A stretch of 64,000 bases of DNA, taken from positions 1,116,001 to 1,180,000 of the forward strand of contig NZ_WUPT01000001.1 of NCBI RefSeq assembly GCF_009830125.1. The letters are read 5' to 3'. The number at the start of each line of letters is the position of its first letter. Positions within the stretch are counted from its first letter, which is position 1. The notes under the pieces were generated by a model. It searched no databases. It saw only the letters and a program-made list of their open reading frames with translations, and was not told the origin of the DNA. Positions 25,676 through 35,617 of the stretch are shown one piece after another. The DNA is from Kangsaoukella pontilimi. GTDB taxonomy: Bacteria > Pseudomonadota > Alphaproteobacteria > Rhodobacterales > Rhodobacteraceae. The translations under genes and the position numbers were made by a program.

Positions 25676-26470
25676 ATGACCGACGCTCCAAATGACTTTC
25701 GCAACAGGTTTCTTGCCCGAGAACGGCTGATCGGCTGCTTCCTGAAGATAGCGAATACGCAGCCTGCCGAAATTCTAGGGACGCTCGGTTACGATTTCGT
25801 GGTGGTGGACGAAGAACATGCCCCATTCTCGCGCGAGAGCACCGACCGGATCATTCTGGCCTGCAAAGCCCATGGAATCGCCAGCCTTGTCCGCGTGCAA
25901 AGCCCGTCACCCGAAGCCATTCTCAGCGTGCTTGACTGTGGAGCGGACGGAGTTCTCGTTCCGCATGTCGACACCGCCGAAAAGGCCCGCGCGGTAGTGG
26001 CTGCGGCGCGATACGCCGGCGGCAAACGAGGCTATTCCCCGACCACCCGGGCGGGCGGTTTCGGCTCTATGACCTTCAAGGACCATATCAGAACCCAGGA
26101 TGACCGTGTCACAGTCATCGCGATGATCGAGGACGCGGCCGCGCTCGGGCAACTGGACGACATCATGGCGGTCGATGGGCTGGACGGAATATTCATCGGC
26201 CGTGCCGACCTCACGGTCGCCCTGGGCGAAAGTGAAGGCACCGCCCCTGCGGTGCTCGAGGCGGTCGATCGGATTGCGGCATCCGCCAGGTCGGCGGGAA
26301 AGATTATCTGTGCCATGTCGGGCGGTTCAGCCGACATGGAGGGCATGGCGGCCCTTGGCACAACTGCTTTCATGGTGTCGTCCGACCAGACACTTCTGAA
26401 ATCCGCGGCTGCGGAGGCACTTGCGGACGCCCGTGCCATCTTGGACCTGCCGGAAAGCCGCGATCAGTGA
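25676..26470 (+). CDS. HpcH/HpaI aldolase/citrate lyase family protein
   Basis: 264 residues, (beta/alpha)8 class II aldolase of the pyruvate-dependent type. Family marks are DFVVVDEEHAPFS near residue 40 (acidic metal/base region), GADGVLVPHVDTAEKA near 92 and LDGIFIGRADLTVALG near 170. Such enzymes cleave 4-hydroxy-2-ketoacids to pyruvate plus an aldehyde. ATG 25676 with an upstream GGGGGACC site is chosen over the long open extension to 25478, which encodes nothing family-like. It is convergent with the acyl-CoA ligase at the end of the TRAP/Hyu operon; a functional link is possible but not shown. Confidence 0.87.
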   Translation: MTDAPNDFRNRFLARERLIGCFLKIANTQPAEILGTLGYDFVVVDEEHAPFSRESTDRIILACKAHGIASLVRVQSPSPEAILSVLDCGADGVLVPHVDTAEKARAVVAAARYAGGKRGYSPTTRAGGFGSMTFKDHIRTQDDRVTVIAMIEDAAALGQLDDIMAVDGLDGIFIGRADLTVALGESEGTAPAVLEAVDRIAASARSAGKIICAMSGGSADMEGMAALGTTAFMVSSDQTLLKSAAAEALADARAILDLPESRDQ

Positions 26471-26555
26471 ATGGGCCGCGTCACGCGTATCACCTCGATA
26501 GCGATCGGCGGGCCGTTGCTCGATATCGTTGTGCTCTTAAGCTGCAAAGCCCGTT

Positions 26556-28082
26556 TCAGCGCGCACTCGAAGTCTTTGCCTGACTGTCGATGCCGAGCCT
26601 TTCGCGAAGCTCGGTCTTGACCACCTTGCCATAGTTGTTCTTGGGCAGGTCGTCCGTGAACAGGATCGCTTTCGGAACCTTGAACGCGGCGATCTGCGAT
26701 CGGCAGTGACGGCGAAGCGCTTCGGCGTCCTGAGCCGCATCTTGGGCGGGGACGACGAAGGCCACGACTTCCTCGCCCCATTCAGCGCTCGGCCGGCCCA
26801 CGACGGCAACTTCCTGCACGCATTCATGCGAAAGTAGCGCCTCCTCGACTTCCCTTGGATAGACGTTTGACCCGCCGGATATGATCACGTCCTTGGACCG
26901 ATCCCGAAGCGTCAGATAGCCATCGGCGTCCAAACTACCCATGTCGCCCGTCCGCAGCCAACCGTCTGCCAAAGCCTCGGCGGTCGCTTGGGCATTCCGC
27001 CAGTACCCCCGCATGACCGGCCTGCCCTTCGCGACAATCTCACCCGTCTCGCCCACCCGGCACGCTGTCCCGTCGGCGCGAATGGTCTTCAACTCGACGC
27101 AGGACTGCGCCCGTCCGACCGAGCCAAGTCGGGATGCCCAGTTCGGATGATGTCTGTCAGCTACCTCGTCCCGTGTCAGGACCGTCAGGCACATCGGACA
27201 TTCGCCCTGACCGTAAATCTGGATAAAACGGTCGCCGAATTGGTTGAATGCCTCAATGGCGTCCGCGACGTACATCGGGCCTCCGCCATAGACGATGGTG
27301 CGTATCCCCTCGCCGGAATAATCCAGCTCCCTCGCTTTGCCGACAAGACGCTTGACCATCGTGGGCGCGGCGAACATCGAGAGATTGCCCAGACGCGGTG
27401 CCATCTTGCAGATATATTCGGTATCGAAGCCGTCGGTCGGCGGCACGATATGGCGTGCGCCAGCCTTAACGAACATGAAATTGTAGAGACCCGCTCCATG
27501 CGACATGGGGGCGGCGTAGAAGGCGGCATCGCCTTCGTGGACCGCGTCGACGTCGATGACGTAGGCCTCGCTCATGGCCGACAGATTGCCGAAGGTCAGA
27601 TCGACGCCTTTCGGCTTCCCGGTCGTGCCAGAGGTATAGAAGAGCCACGCCGAGTCGTCGGGGCCGGACGGGTGCGGTTCCCTCGCCTCGTCGCCCGTCT
27701 CCGGAAAATCGGAAAACACCAGGACCGGGATCTCGGGCGCAAACCCGGACGGGGTATTCCCGTCGACGATGACCAGCTTCGCGCCCGAGTTCGCGAGAAT
27801 ATAGTCGACTTCACGCGGGTGAAGCTTGCAGTTGACCGGCACCGCGATCGCGCCCGCGCACCAGATCCCGTAAAGCGCAATGAGATACTCGGGCGCATTC
27901 CTGGCGAAAATGGCGACGCGGTCACCAGGCGCAATTCCATGGTCCTGACACAAAAGGAGGGCCAGGCTCGCGGCCCGGTCGGCAAACTGACGATAGGTGG
28001 CGATCACCTGCTCGCCAAGAAGAAGCGACGGGTTGTCCGGCACCCGTTCCGCCGTCTCGAAAAGCATGGCCGCAGCCGTCAT
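26556..28082 (-). CDS. Acyl-CoA synthetase (AMP-forming)
   Basis: 508 residues, ANL-superfamily ligase that activates a carboxylic acid as an acyl-adenylate and then a CoA thioester. The AMP motif YTSGTTGKPKGV is at residues 149-160; GWLRTGDMG and DRSKDVIISGGSNVYPREVE form the hinge region, and the adenylation Lys486 lies in NNYGKVVKTE. The start ATG 28082 shares its A with the thiolase TGA. It is the last gene of the nine-gene operon that starts at dctP. With the thiolase upstream, it probably activates a 3-keto acid or an acid that becomes one. Confidence 0.9.
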   Translation of the reverse strand: MTAAAMLFETAERVPDNPSLLLGEQVIATYRQFADRAASLALLLCQDHGIAPGDRVAIFARNAPEYLIALYGIWCAGAIAVPVNCKLHPREVDYILANSGAKLVIVDGNTPSGFAPEIPVLVFSDFPETGDEAREPHPSGPDDSAWLFYTSGTTGKPKGVDLTFGNLSAMSEAYVIDVDAVHEGDAAFYAAPMSHGAGLYNFMFVKAGARHIVPPTDGFDTEYICKMAPRLGNLSMFAAPTMVKRLVGKARELDYSGEGIRTIVYGGGPMYVADAIEAFNQFGDRFIQIYGQGECPMCLTVLTRDEVADRHHPNWASRLGSVGRAQSCVELKTIRADGTACRVGETGEIVAKGRPVMRGYWRNAQATAEALADGWLRTGDMGSLDADGYLTLRDRSKDVIISGGSNVYPREVEEALLSHECVQEVAVVGRPSAEWGEEVVAFVVPAQDAAQDAEALRRHCRSQIAAFKVPKAILFTDDLPKNNYGKVVKTELRERLGIDSQAKTSSAR

Positions 28083-29251
28083 CAGGCGTGCACGGGCTCG
28101 AGGATCGAGACGTAACTCGCCACCGCGCCACCTCCCATATTGAAGCACATGCCCACATCCGAACGGGGCAACTGCATCGCGCCGGCCCGTCCGGTCAACT
28201 GCCGGGCGGCGAGGACATGCATCGAAACGCCTGTCGCCCCGACGGGATGGCCCTTGGCCTTGAGCCCTCCGGACCGGTTGATCGGCAGTCGTCCATCCTG
28301 TGCGGTGATACCGTCGCCTACGACGCGCGGTCCCTCGCCCGGCGCCGCAAGCCCCATGGCTTCGACGATCATGAGTTCCGCGATCGTGAAGCAGTCATGC
28401 ACTTCGGCGAATGAGATATCCGACAGCGCAAGCCCCGCACTTTCGTAGGCCGCGCGAAACGCCCTTGCAGGTCCTTCCATGCGGCTCTGCGGTTTCGCCG
28501 AAAGGGGCAGCAGGTCATTGACCTGTGTCGCCGCGCGGAACGCGACGGCGCGTTCGAAATCACCTGCGCGATCTTCGTGCGCCAGAACGATCGCGGCAGC
28601 CCCGTCCGAGATCAGCGAACAGTCCGTCACGCGCAGAGGTTCGGCGATCATCGGGTTCTTGTTGGACGGCTCAAGGCAGAAGTCGAGCGAAAGCTCGCGC
28701 TGCATTTGCGCAAGAGGATTGTCGAGCGCGTTGTGGTGGTTCTTGACCGCGATTTCCGCCATCGCGCGTGACGGGTCCGTATACTCGGCACGATAGGCGC
28801 GGGCGAACCTTGCGAAAATCTCGGGAAAGGAAACGCCAGCTTCCTCTTTCTGATAGCTGGCCCCGGCAAGCGCATCGGTAACCTCTGCGGTCGACAGGTG
28901 CGTCATCTTCTCGGCTCCGACCACCAGCGCGGTCTTTATACGGCCCGCGGCGATGGCATCCAGGGCGCCGAAGATCGCCGCCGACCCCGAAGCGCAGGCG
29001 TTTTCCAGACGCACGGCCGGCTTGAAGCGAAGATCGGGGTGGATCGCCAGCGCCATGGACGAACAGAAGCCATCCGCGACCATGCCCGAGTTGAAGTGGC
29101 CGAGAAAGACGGCGTCGATCTCACTCGGCGCGAGGCCCGCGTCCTCGATTGCCTCGCGCGATACAGCTTGAATCAGATCCTCAAGGCTGTGCTCCTCGAG
29201 CCGCCCGAACTTCGAATGGCCGCAGCCCACAATAAGTGCCGGATGTCGCAT
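28082..29251 (-). CDS. Thiolase family protein (SCP-x/acetyl-CoA acetyltransferase type)
   Basis: 389 residues. The nucleophilic Cys86 lies in ENACASGSAA; the C-terminal half has GLKAKGHPVGATG with the active-site His and CFNMGGGAVASYV with the final catalytic region. The His-Pro variant and the ENACASG motif place it with the SCP-x-like thiolases, which cleave branched or cyclic 3-ketoacyl-CoAs. ATG 29251 is chosen over an open extension to 29623 that overlaps hyuB. It sits 8 nt after hyuB and overlaps the ligase by 1 nt. Confidence 0.9.
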   Translation of the reverse strand: MRHPALIVGCGHSKFGRLEEHSLEDLIQAVSREAIEDAGLAPSEIDAVFLGHFNSGMVADGFCSSMALAIHPDLRFKPAVRLENACASGSAAIFGALDAIAAGRIKTALVVGAEKMTHLSTAEVTDALAGASYQKEEAGVSFPEIFARFARAYRAEYTDPSRAMAEIAVKNHHNALDNPLAQMQRELSLDFCLEPSNKNPMIAEPLRVTDCSLISDGAAAIVLAHEDRAGDFERAVAFRAATQVNDLLPLSAKPQSRMEGPARAFRAAYESAGLALSDISFAEVHDCFTIAELMIVEAMGLAAPGEGPRVVGDGITAQDGRLPINRSGGLKAKGHPVGATGVSMHVLAARQLTGRAGAMQLPRSDVGMCFNMGGGAVASYVSILEPVHA

Positions 29252-29259
29252 CTCGTGTG

Positions 29260-30822
29260 TCACTCCCCCGCCACTGGTGCGCCGTAGCCGCCGCCACCGG
29301 GTGTAATCATGAAGACCTCGTCGTCGGGCGCCATCTCGCGCTTGCGCGTATCGACGACGTCCTCGCCATTGATGCGGAACACGCCATGCGCGCCGTCGCA
29401 GCCGCCCATAAGCCCTTCGGGCGCCGTGGAAAGGCGGCTCGGTATCGTGTTGAGAAGCCACGGCCTTGTGGTTCTCATCCGGTAACCGATCCTCTGGCCG
29501 TCGCCGCCCGGATACTTTCCGGCGCCCCCCGTCCCGCGTTCGAGTTCCTTGCAGGTGAACGCGATCGGATAGGACGCTTCGAGCACCTCGACCGGCACGG
29601 CGGAGACACCCGTAGGATAGCACACTGCCGAGATGCCGGGTTTTTCTGCCCGCGCGCCCATACCACCGGAGTAATTGAACATCGAGCTCGTGAATGGCCG
29701 TCCGTTTTCGTCGCGGCCCTGAACCTGTACCGTCCAGACCGCGCCCGAGCCTTCGGCGAGAACGCGCTCGGGCACGACATGAGCGAGAGCCTTCAGGATA
29801 GGAAACGGAACGTACATCCCCACGACGTGCCGCGCGTTTACAGGCGACGGGTACTTCGCGTTCACGATGCTTTCGTCGGGAAGCCTGAGCTTGATCGGAG
29901 CAAGACTGCCGGCGTTGTTCGGCAGGTCGGGGTTCAGCGTCGAGCGGACCGCGAACGTCGCGTAGGCGTGGGTATATGCAGGAACCACGTTGATGCCCAT
30001 GCCGCTGGGGCCCGAGGACCCTTCGAAATCGATCGTTATCTCCCCTTGCTGAGCGTCGATCGTGACAGCCGTCTTCAGCTCGATCACGTCGCCGCCGGGA
30101 ACATCGAAACGCGACGATCCGTGATACGTTCCAGGCGCAAGTTTGCGGATCGCATCCCGCGTTGCAGTCTCGGAACGGTTGATGATCTCGTCGGACAATT
30201 CTTCGATGTCATCGAGCCCATAGCGATCGCACAGGGCATTCAGCCGTTCGGATGCGATCATGCCGCTCGACACCTGCGCACCGAGATCGCCCATCAGCGC
30301 GTCCGGCGTGCGGACGTTCCGCTTGATGATGTCGAACAGGGTGCGATTGGGCTTTCCCCGCTCGTAGAGCTTCATCACGGGAATCCAAAGGCCCTCTTCA
30401 TGGATGTCGCGCGCGCCCGATCCGATGCCATAGCCGCCGATGTCGGAATGGTGAATGGTCGATCCGGCGTAGCCTATGATCGCGCCGTTTCGAAAGATCG
30501 GCGACAGGACGGTGATGTCGAAAAAATGCCCCGCCGACATCCAGGGGTCATTCGTGATCAGGACATCACCCGGGGCGATGTCGTTTTCGTCGACTTCGTC
30601 CAGCAGATTGCGCGCGGCTGCCGCAAGCGAGTTGATATGACCGGGCGTTCCCGTCACCGCCTGCGCAACCATGCGCGCGCGCTTGTCGAACAGGCCATTC
30701 GCAAGGTCTCCGGCCTCCCGCACGATGGGGCTGAATGCGATGCGCTGAAGCGCGCGCGCCTGTTCGCTGACGATTCCGATAACGTTTGACCAGAGTATCT
30801 GAAGTTCGACGCCGTCCATCAT
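29260..30822 (-). CDS. hyuB: Hydantoinase B/oxoprolinase family protein
   Basis: 520 residues, HyuB-type subunit. Recognisable parts are GDVLITNDPWMSAGHFFDITV near residue 85, STIHHSDIGGYGIGSGARDIHEEG near 120 and the C-terminal GGGGYGAP. HyuA/HyuB pairs act in ATP-dependent opening of hydantoins and lactams or, as relatives of acetone and acetophenone carboxylases, in ATP-dependent carboxylation of ketones. The presence of a CoA ligase and thiolase in the same operon favours the second option here, by inference. It overlaps hyuA by 4 nt. Confidence 0.93.
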   Translation of the reverse strand: MMDGVELQILWSNVIGIVSEQARALQRIAFSPIVREAGDLANGLFDKRARMVAQAVTGTPGHINSLAAAARNLLDEVDENDIAPGDVLITNDPWMSAGHFFDITVLSPIFRNGAIIGYAGSTIHHSDIGGYGIGSGARDIHEEGLWIPVMKLYERGKPNRTLFDIIKRNVRTPDALMGDLGAQVSSGMIASERLNALCDRYGLDDIEELSDEIINRSETATRDAIRKLAPGTYHGSSRFDVPGGDVIELKTAVTIDAQQGEITIDFEGSSGPSGMGINVVPAYTHAYATFAVRSTLNPDLPNNAGSLAPIKLRLPDESIVNAKYPSPVNARHVVGMYVPFPILKALAHVVPERVLAEGSGAVWTVQVQGRDENGRPFTSSMFNYSGGMGARAEKPGISAVCYPTGVSAVPVEVLEASYPIAFTCKELERGTGGAGKYPGGDGQRIGYRMRTTRPWLLNTIPSRLSTAPEGLMGGCDGAHGVFRINGEDVVDTRKREMAPDDEVFMITPGGGGYGAPVAGE

Positions 30823-32921
30823 GCGACCCTTTCGAAGACTTGTGGTTTTCTTGCCGCAACGCGGTCGGCTACCAGACTGCCGCTTGGATGCAGCTTGAGC
30901 GACCAGCCCTCGAGGATGAAGATCGTCGTCTCCCGCTCCTCAATGATCGCCGGCCCGTCGATACGGTCGCCGTGTTTGAGCGCCAGGCGCTGAAACACCG
31001 GAACATCGCGAGCTGTGCCCCCGACATGTACCGTCCGCGATCCCGTGTCAGGCAACGCGCCCTTCGCGACCTGCGCGGCACTGGCGCGGTCCGGATGACG
31101 TCCATACGCGGTAACAAGCCAGTTCACGACCTCGATCAGCATACCATCCAGCTTCAGCCCGTACTGTTTCTCGTATTCCGCCTGGAAAAGCCGTTCGATG
31201 GCTGCGGTGTCTCGCGTTTCCCTCGGATCTCCGTCGAGTTCGATCCGCACTTCGGACTGCTGGCCCGTGTAGCGAAGTTCGACCCCGAAGCGGTATTGGC
31301 ACTCATCCTCAGGAATGCCTGCGTCGACCAGGGCCGCGCCGCCCTCTTCCACCATGGCGCCAAGCGTCTCGTCGACACGTGACCAGTCGACGCTGTCGAG
31401 TTGAGAGACGAGACTGCGAACCAGATCGACTTGTGTAGGCGTGACCAGCGTTCCAAAGGCCGAGAGCACGCTGGCAAGCGGCGGATATATAACCTGCTCG
31501 CTTTCGGTCAGTTCGGCGACCATGCAGGCATGAACCGGCCCGGCACCTCCGAAAGCAAGAAGCGGCAAGCCCCTGTAGTCGATGCCACGATCGGTTGCAT
31601 GCGTCCGCGTCGCGGCGGCCATCTGCTCGCAGACGACCTCGAAGACACCCCACGCGGCTGCCTCCCGGCTCAGACCAAGCGTTTTTCCAAGATCGTCGAA
31701 GGCCGCTTGCGCCCCTTCCAGATCAAGCTCCATGTCTCCGCCGAGGAACCGGTCCGCATCAAGTATACCGAGCACGAGGTCGGCGTCGGTGACACAGGGG
31801 TTTTCGCCGCCCCGCCCGTAGCAGACCGGGCCCGGCATCGAACCCGAGCTTTCCGGCCCGATCTTGAGCAGTCCAAGGGCGTCCACCGAGGCGATGGAGC
31901 CACCGCCGGCGCCGATTTCAATCATGTCGATGGACGGTACCGTGATCGGCATTCCAGATCCGGGCTTGAACCGGTACCGCCTGTCGACTTCGAAGGTTCC
32001 TGCAACAAGCGGCTCGTGGTTCTGCACGAGACAGGCCTTCGCCGTCGTTCCGCCCATGTCGAAAGAGATGAGATCCGGGATATCGAAAAGCCGGCTGAAG
32101 TAGCAGGCGACGAGAGCGCCCGCTGCCGGTCCGCTCTCGATCATGCGAACCGGCATGTCGCCCGCCCTCTTCGCGCCCAGCACACCGCCGTTCGAAAGCA
32201 TGATGAGAGGCTGCTGATCGAACCCGCGCGCTTCGAGTTCGTCGATCAGGGACAACAGGTATGGCCGCGTGATCGGAATCGTGTAGGCGTTGATGGCGGT
32301 CGTGGATGCCCGGAAATACTCGCGCATCTGTGGCGAGATGACCGATGACAGGGAAACATAGATCTCGGGCGCCTCCTCTGCGAAGATCTCGCGCACCCGC
32401 TCCTCGTTCGCTCCGTTCCGATAGGCATTGAGGAAACAGACCGCGACCGAAACAATACCCTGGTCGCGGCACTTCTGGATGATGTCGACGATCTGGGCAC
32501 GGTCGACCTCCTTGCCGATCGCTCCGTCGGCATAGCATCTCTCTGCAACCGCGAACGTGCGTTCAGACGGAATAAGAGGCTCCGCGAACTCGATCTGAGG
32601 ATCGTACATCTCGTAGCGATGTTCCTCGCGGATATAGAGCACATCGCGAAACCCCTCGGTGACCAAGAGAGCGACCGGCGGGCCTTTGCGTTCGATCAGG
32701 GCGTTCGTGACGACGGTGGTCGCATGGACAACGACGTCGTTCACGTCCGACGGCTGGATGTCGGCTTGCGAGAGCACAAGATCCACGCCACGAAAGAAGC
32801 CCTCGATCAGATTGTTGTGTGTCGTAAGGGTCTTATCGACAAAGCTTCGTCCGTCCGATGCCAAGAGCACTGCATCCGTGAACGTCCCGCCGATGTCGAT
32901 GGCGAGCGAATATTTCGTCAT
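30819..32921 (-). CDS. hyuA: Hydantoinase A/oxoprolinase family protein
   Basis: 700 residues, ATP-binding partner of HyuB. The actin-like phosphate-binding motif AIDIGGTFTDAVLLASDG is at residues 7-24, with the second part FDMGGTTAKACLV near 290 and GGAGPVHA near 450. ATG 32921 overlaps the IclR gene stop by 4 nt; the longer open frame to 33395 is inside that gene. Together with HyuB it forms a complex that uses ATP to activate a carbonyl or amide. No third small subunit such as an acetone carboxylase gamma gene is seen nearby. Confidence 0.93.
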   Translation of the reverse strand: MTKYSLAIDIGGTFTDAVLLASDGRSFVDKTLTTHNNLIEGFFRGVDLVLSQADIQPSDVNDVVVHATTVVTNALIERKGPPVALLVTEGFRDVLYIREEHRYEMYDPQIEFAEPLIPSERTFAVAERCYADGAIGKEVDRAQIVDIIQKCRDQGIVSVAVCFLNAYRNGANEERVREIFAEEAPEIYVSLSSVISPQMREYFRASTTAINAYTIPITRPYLLSLIDELEARGFDQQPLIMLSNGGVLGAKRAGDMPVRMIESGPAAGALVACYFSRLFDIPDLISFDMGGTTAKACLVQNHEPLVAGTFEVDRRYRFKPGSGMPITVPSIDMIEIGAGGGSIASVDALGLLKIGPESSGSMPGPVCYGRGGENPCVTDADLVLGILDADRFLGGDMELDLEGAQAAFDDLGKTLGLSREAAAWGVFEVVCEQMAAATRTHATDRGIDYRGLPLLAFGGAGPVHACMVAELTESEQVIYPPLASVLSAFGTLVTPTQVDLVRSLVSQLDSVDWSRVDETLGAMVEEGGAALVDAGIPEDECQYRFGVELRYTGQQSEVRIELDGDPRETRDTAAIERLFQAEYEKQYGLKLDGMLIEVVNWLVTAYGRHPDRASAAQVAKGALPDTGSRTVHVGGTARDVPVFQRLALKHGDRIDGPAIIEERETTIFILEGWSLKLHPSGSLVADRVAARKPQVFERVA

Positions 32922-33688
32922 ATGACGTCTCCTCTCGTGTAACCCAAATTCTCTGAAATTCGTCTCGCGGCCGTCACGACCGCCTTGATCTGCTTCTGTG
33001 ACGGCGGCTCGCTGATATCCTGGACGGATGCAGCGATTGTGAGCGTCGCGACCAGCCGGGCACGCGCATCGAAAATCGGCGCCGACAAGGCGTTCACACC
33101 CCGCAGCGTCTCTTCCGGCGCGGTGGCCCAGCCCTGCTTCGCGACCTCGGCCACCTGCGCTTCCAGTGTCGCCAGATCGGTGATCGTGCGATCCGTGAAT
33201 GCCTGGAGCTTCGCGGCACGGACCTGATCCCAGTTCTCGGGGTCTCCGAATGCGAGCGCGAGTTTGCCTTGAGCCGACGCGTGGAAGGACAAGAGCGAAC
33301 CGGGGCGCGTGACGATCTGAACAGGGGAATCCACGCGCACGATCTCGGCAACGCGCATGCCCTGTGCTTCGAGAAGCGAGAACGTCACGGTGCACTCCGT
33401 CTCGGTCCGGAGCCGTGCCATCTGCGGCCGGGCGAGCGCCGTCAATTCGGTGCTTTCCGCGACCGCCTGACCCAGGTGGAAAAGCTTGAGCGTCAGCTTG
33501 TAGCGCTCGGTCTCCGGGTCCTGCTGCGCGTAGCCGATCGAAACCAGCGTCTGCAGGTACCGGTAGACCCGCGCCCGCGGCATATCCAGCATCCTGGCAA
33601 GTTCTGTGATCCGCGCGCTTTCGCCGATCGATGCCATTGCCTCGATGATCTGGAACGTCGCGAGCGTGGACTGATTTGAATTCGCCAA
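32918..33688 (-). CDS. IclR family transcriptional regulator
   Basis: 256 residues. The winged helix-turn-helix is at about 8-68 (ITELARMLDMPRARVYRYL) and the IclR effector domain follows, with RPGSLLSFHASAQGKLALAF at about 130-150. The gene is embedded between dctM (1-nt gap) and hyuA (4-nt overlap), so it most likely senses the substrate of this operon and controls the dctP promoter, where a GTTTC/GAAAC palindrome is found at 36986-37004. It is only distantly similar to the other IclR protein at 13745. Confidence 0.92.
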   Translation of the reverse strand: MANSNQSTLATFQIIEAMASIGESARITELARMLDMPRARVYRYLQTLVSIGYAQQDPETERYKLTLKLFHLGQAVAESTELTALARPQMARLRTETECTVTFSLLEAQGMRVAEIVRVDSPVQIVTRPGSLLSFHASAQGKLALAFGDPENWDQVRAAKLQAFTDRTITDLATLEAQVAEVAKQGWATAPEETLRGVNALSAPIFDARARLVATLTIAASVQDISEPPSQKQIKAVVTAARRISENLGYTRGDVI

Positions 33689-33689
33689 T

Positions 33690-34967
33690 TCAACCTCCGA
33701 AGATCATGACGAGCGCGAGGCTCAGGGTGGGTACGAACGCCACGAGAAGGAGGACTAACAAGCTCAATCCGATCATCGGCAGCACCTCGCGTGCGACCTT
33801 TTCAAGTGGCGTTCGGCCGATGGCCGAGACGATGAAGAGACACAGCCCGACAGGCGGCGTGATCATCCCGATCATGAGATTCAAGACGACCATCACACCG
33901 AATTGCACCGGGTCCATTCCTATCGCCGGGGCGATCTCGTTCAGTATAGGCATGACCAGAACAAGCGCCGCGAGCGGTTCGAGGAATAGACCGAGGACAA
34001 GCAGGATGATGTTGAGAAGGAGGATCAGGACCCAAGGCGACGAACTCAGTTCCTTCATGCCCTGCGCGACCTCGCGCGGGATGTTCTCGATCCCGAGGAT
34101 GAACGAGGCCATTCCGGCCATTGCGACGATGACCATCACGCCCGCCGTCATGGTCGCGGTCGCGTAGAAGGCGTCCGCAATCTTGGACAGCGTCAGGCTG
34201 CGGTAGACCACGACTCCGATGAAGAGCGCGTAGACGGCCGCGACCGCTGCAGCCTCGGTGGGGGTGAAGACACCTCCCTTGATACCGCCGACGATGATGA
34301 CCGGCATCATGAGTGCCGGCAGCGTGCGGAGCGCAAGTCCCTTGCGCTCTTCGGGCGGAACCTCCGGCGGAAGCGGGTGGCCGTCCCGCCGCGCGCGGTA
34401 CAGAACATAGGCGAGGAGAAGTGCGAAAAGCAGGATTGCCGGCATGATCCCGGCAAGGAAAAGGTCGGAAATCGAAGTCCCGGTCAGCACACCATAGAGA
34501 ATGAGCGCAAGAGATGGCGGCACCATCGGCCCGAGGATCGACCCCGCCGCCGTCAGGGCGGCCGCGTACTCGGCCTTGTACCCATCGTTCTTCATCGCGG
34601 GGATCATGATCGAGCCGAGCGCCGAAGCCTCGGCCGTCGCCGCTCCACTCACCCCCGAGAACAGCATCGAGGCGGTGACGTTGACGGCCGCAAGCCCGCC
34701 CCTCACCCGTCCCACAAGCGTTTGAGCGAAAAGCACGATCTGACGGGTCAGATTGGCTGCACTCATGAGATGCCCGGCAAGGATGAAGAAGGGAATGGTC
34801 AGAAGAACGAAATTGTTCGTTCCTGCGATCATCTTCTGAGGGAAGCCGATCAACAGGTGAAGCTGATCGTTGAAAAAGAGATACCCCAACGAGGCGAGCC
34901 CGAGCGCGAAGGCAATCGGCACCCCCATCACGAGCACCACGGCGAAAATGATCAGAGCTGCAATCAT
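33690..34967 (-). CDS. dctM: TRAP transporter large permease DctM
   Basis: 425 residues, about 12 hydrophobic segments. Family landmarks are GVSGAATAEASALGSIMIPAM near residue 108 and ILGPMVPPSLALILYG near 145. It is the ion-coupled transport subunit of a DctPQM carboxylate importer. The start overlaps dctQ by 4 nt and the stop lies 1 nt before the IclR start. Unlike the TAXI system at 10845-13748, the two membrane subunits are separate here. Confidence 0.94.
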   Translation of the reverse strand: MIAALIIFAVVLVMGVPIAFALGLASLGYLFFNDQLHLLIGFPQKMIAGTNNFVLLTIPFFILAGHLMSAANLTRQIVLFAQTLVGRVRGGLAAVNVTASMLFSGVSGAATAEASALGSIMIPAMKNDGYKAEYAAALTAAGSILGPMVPPSLALILYGVLTGTSISDLFLAGIMPAILLFALLLAYVLYRARRDGHPLPPEVPPEERKGLALRTLPALMMPVIIVGGIKGGVFTPTEAAAVAAVYALFIGVVVYRSLTLSKIADAFYATATMTAGVMVIVAMAGMASFILGIENIPREVAQGMKELSSSPWVLILLLNIILLVLGLFLEPLAALVLVMPILNEIAPAIGMDPVQFGVMVVLNLMIGMITPPVGLCLFIVSAIGRTPLEKVAREVLPMIGLSLLVLLLVAFVPTLSLALVMIFGG

Positions 34968-35521
34968 GCGGCCGATCCCTCTTCGCCGTCGTGAAGAATG
35001 GCGAGGCTCTCACCCCGGTAGAGGCCACGGGCCAGCGCCGCGACCTCGAAGAGGATCCGCAGAGCGACCAGCCCCATCCCGAGCGGCAGCGCGATATAGA
35101 CCCAGAAGATGGTGGGGATCGGACCCGACTGGCCCAGCTCTTCGAGAATGAACCTCGCCGCCGGTATCGCCTGTCCGCCCGCACGCTCCGCGTAGAGCCA
35201 TCCGTATCGAATGATCGTCACAAGAAGCACGAGGCTCGCCACCCGGCCAAGAATAGCGATGCCGTATGCGGGGACCCGCGGCAGAACACGGGTAAGAAAC
35301 GACAGCGCAGCTACTTCTCCGCGCTCGTAGGCGGCGATCAGCCCAAGGAAAGATATCCAGATAAGCAGATACCGGCACAGTTCCTCGGACCATATGAGCG
35401 ACGAGTTGAAGCCGTAGCGCATCACGACCTGCGCGGACATGACCGCAAGCAGGACTGCGAGCATCGCGATCAGGATCACGCGCAGCACCCTGCGATAGAT
35501 TGTCTGAAAGGTCTCGAGCAT
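34964..35521 (-). CDS. dctQ: TRAP transporter small permease DctQ
   Basis: 185 residues with four membrane segments and the DctQ signature SLIWSEELCRYLLIWISFLG near residues 39-58. ATG 35521 has a GGGAG site upstream; the frame is open further to 35569 but that extension overlaps a hairpin and is not family-like. DctQ bridges DctM and the binding protein. A 96-nt gap with a GC hairpin separates it from the cupin gene upstream. Confidence 0.91.
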   Translation of the reverse strand: MLETFQTIYRRVLRVILIAMLAVLLAVMSAQVVMRYGFNSSLIWSEELCRYLLIWISFLGLIAAYERGEVAALSFLTRVLPRVPAYGIAILGRVASLVLLVTIIRYGWLYAERAGGQAIPAARFILEELGQSGPIPTIFWVYIALPLGMGLVALRILFEVAALARGLYRGESLAILHDGEEGSAA

Positions 35522-35568
35522 TGCGTTCACTCCCACGCGGCCTTGCGCCGAACATGATTGTCTCGTCA

Positions 35569-35591
35569 CCGGCCCTCGGTCCCGGGGCCGG
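35569..35591. other. Intercistronic hairpin between cupin and dctQ
   Basis: CCGGCCC (35569-35575) pairs with GGGCCGG (35585-35591), extendable by one wobble pair. It lies in the only sizeable gap of the operon, after the abundant binding-protein part (dctP-cupin) and before the membrane genes. It may be an attenuator or mRNA-stability element. Confidence 0.5.
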
Positions 35592-35617
35592 CGCAGGTGT
35601 CTTCACGTTTCAGACAC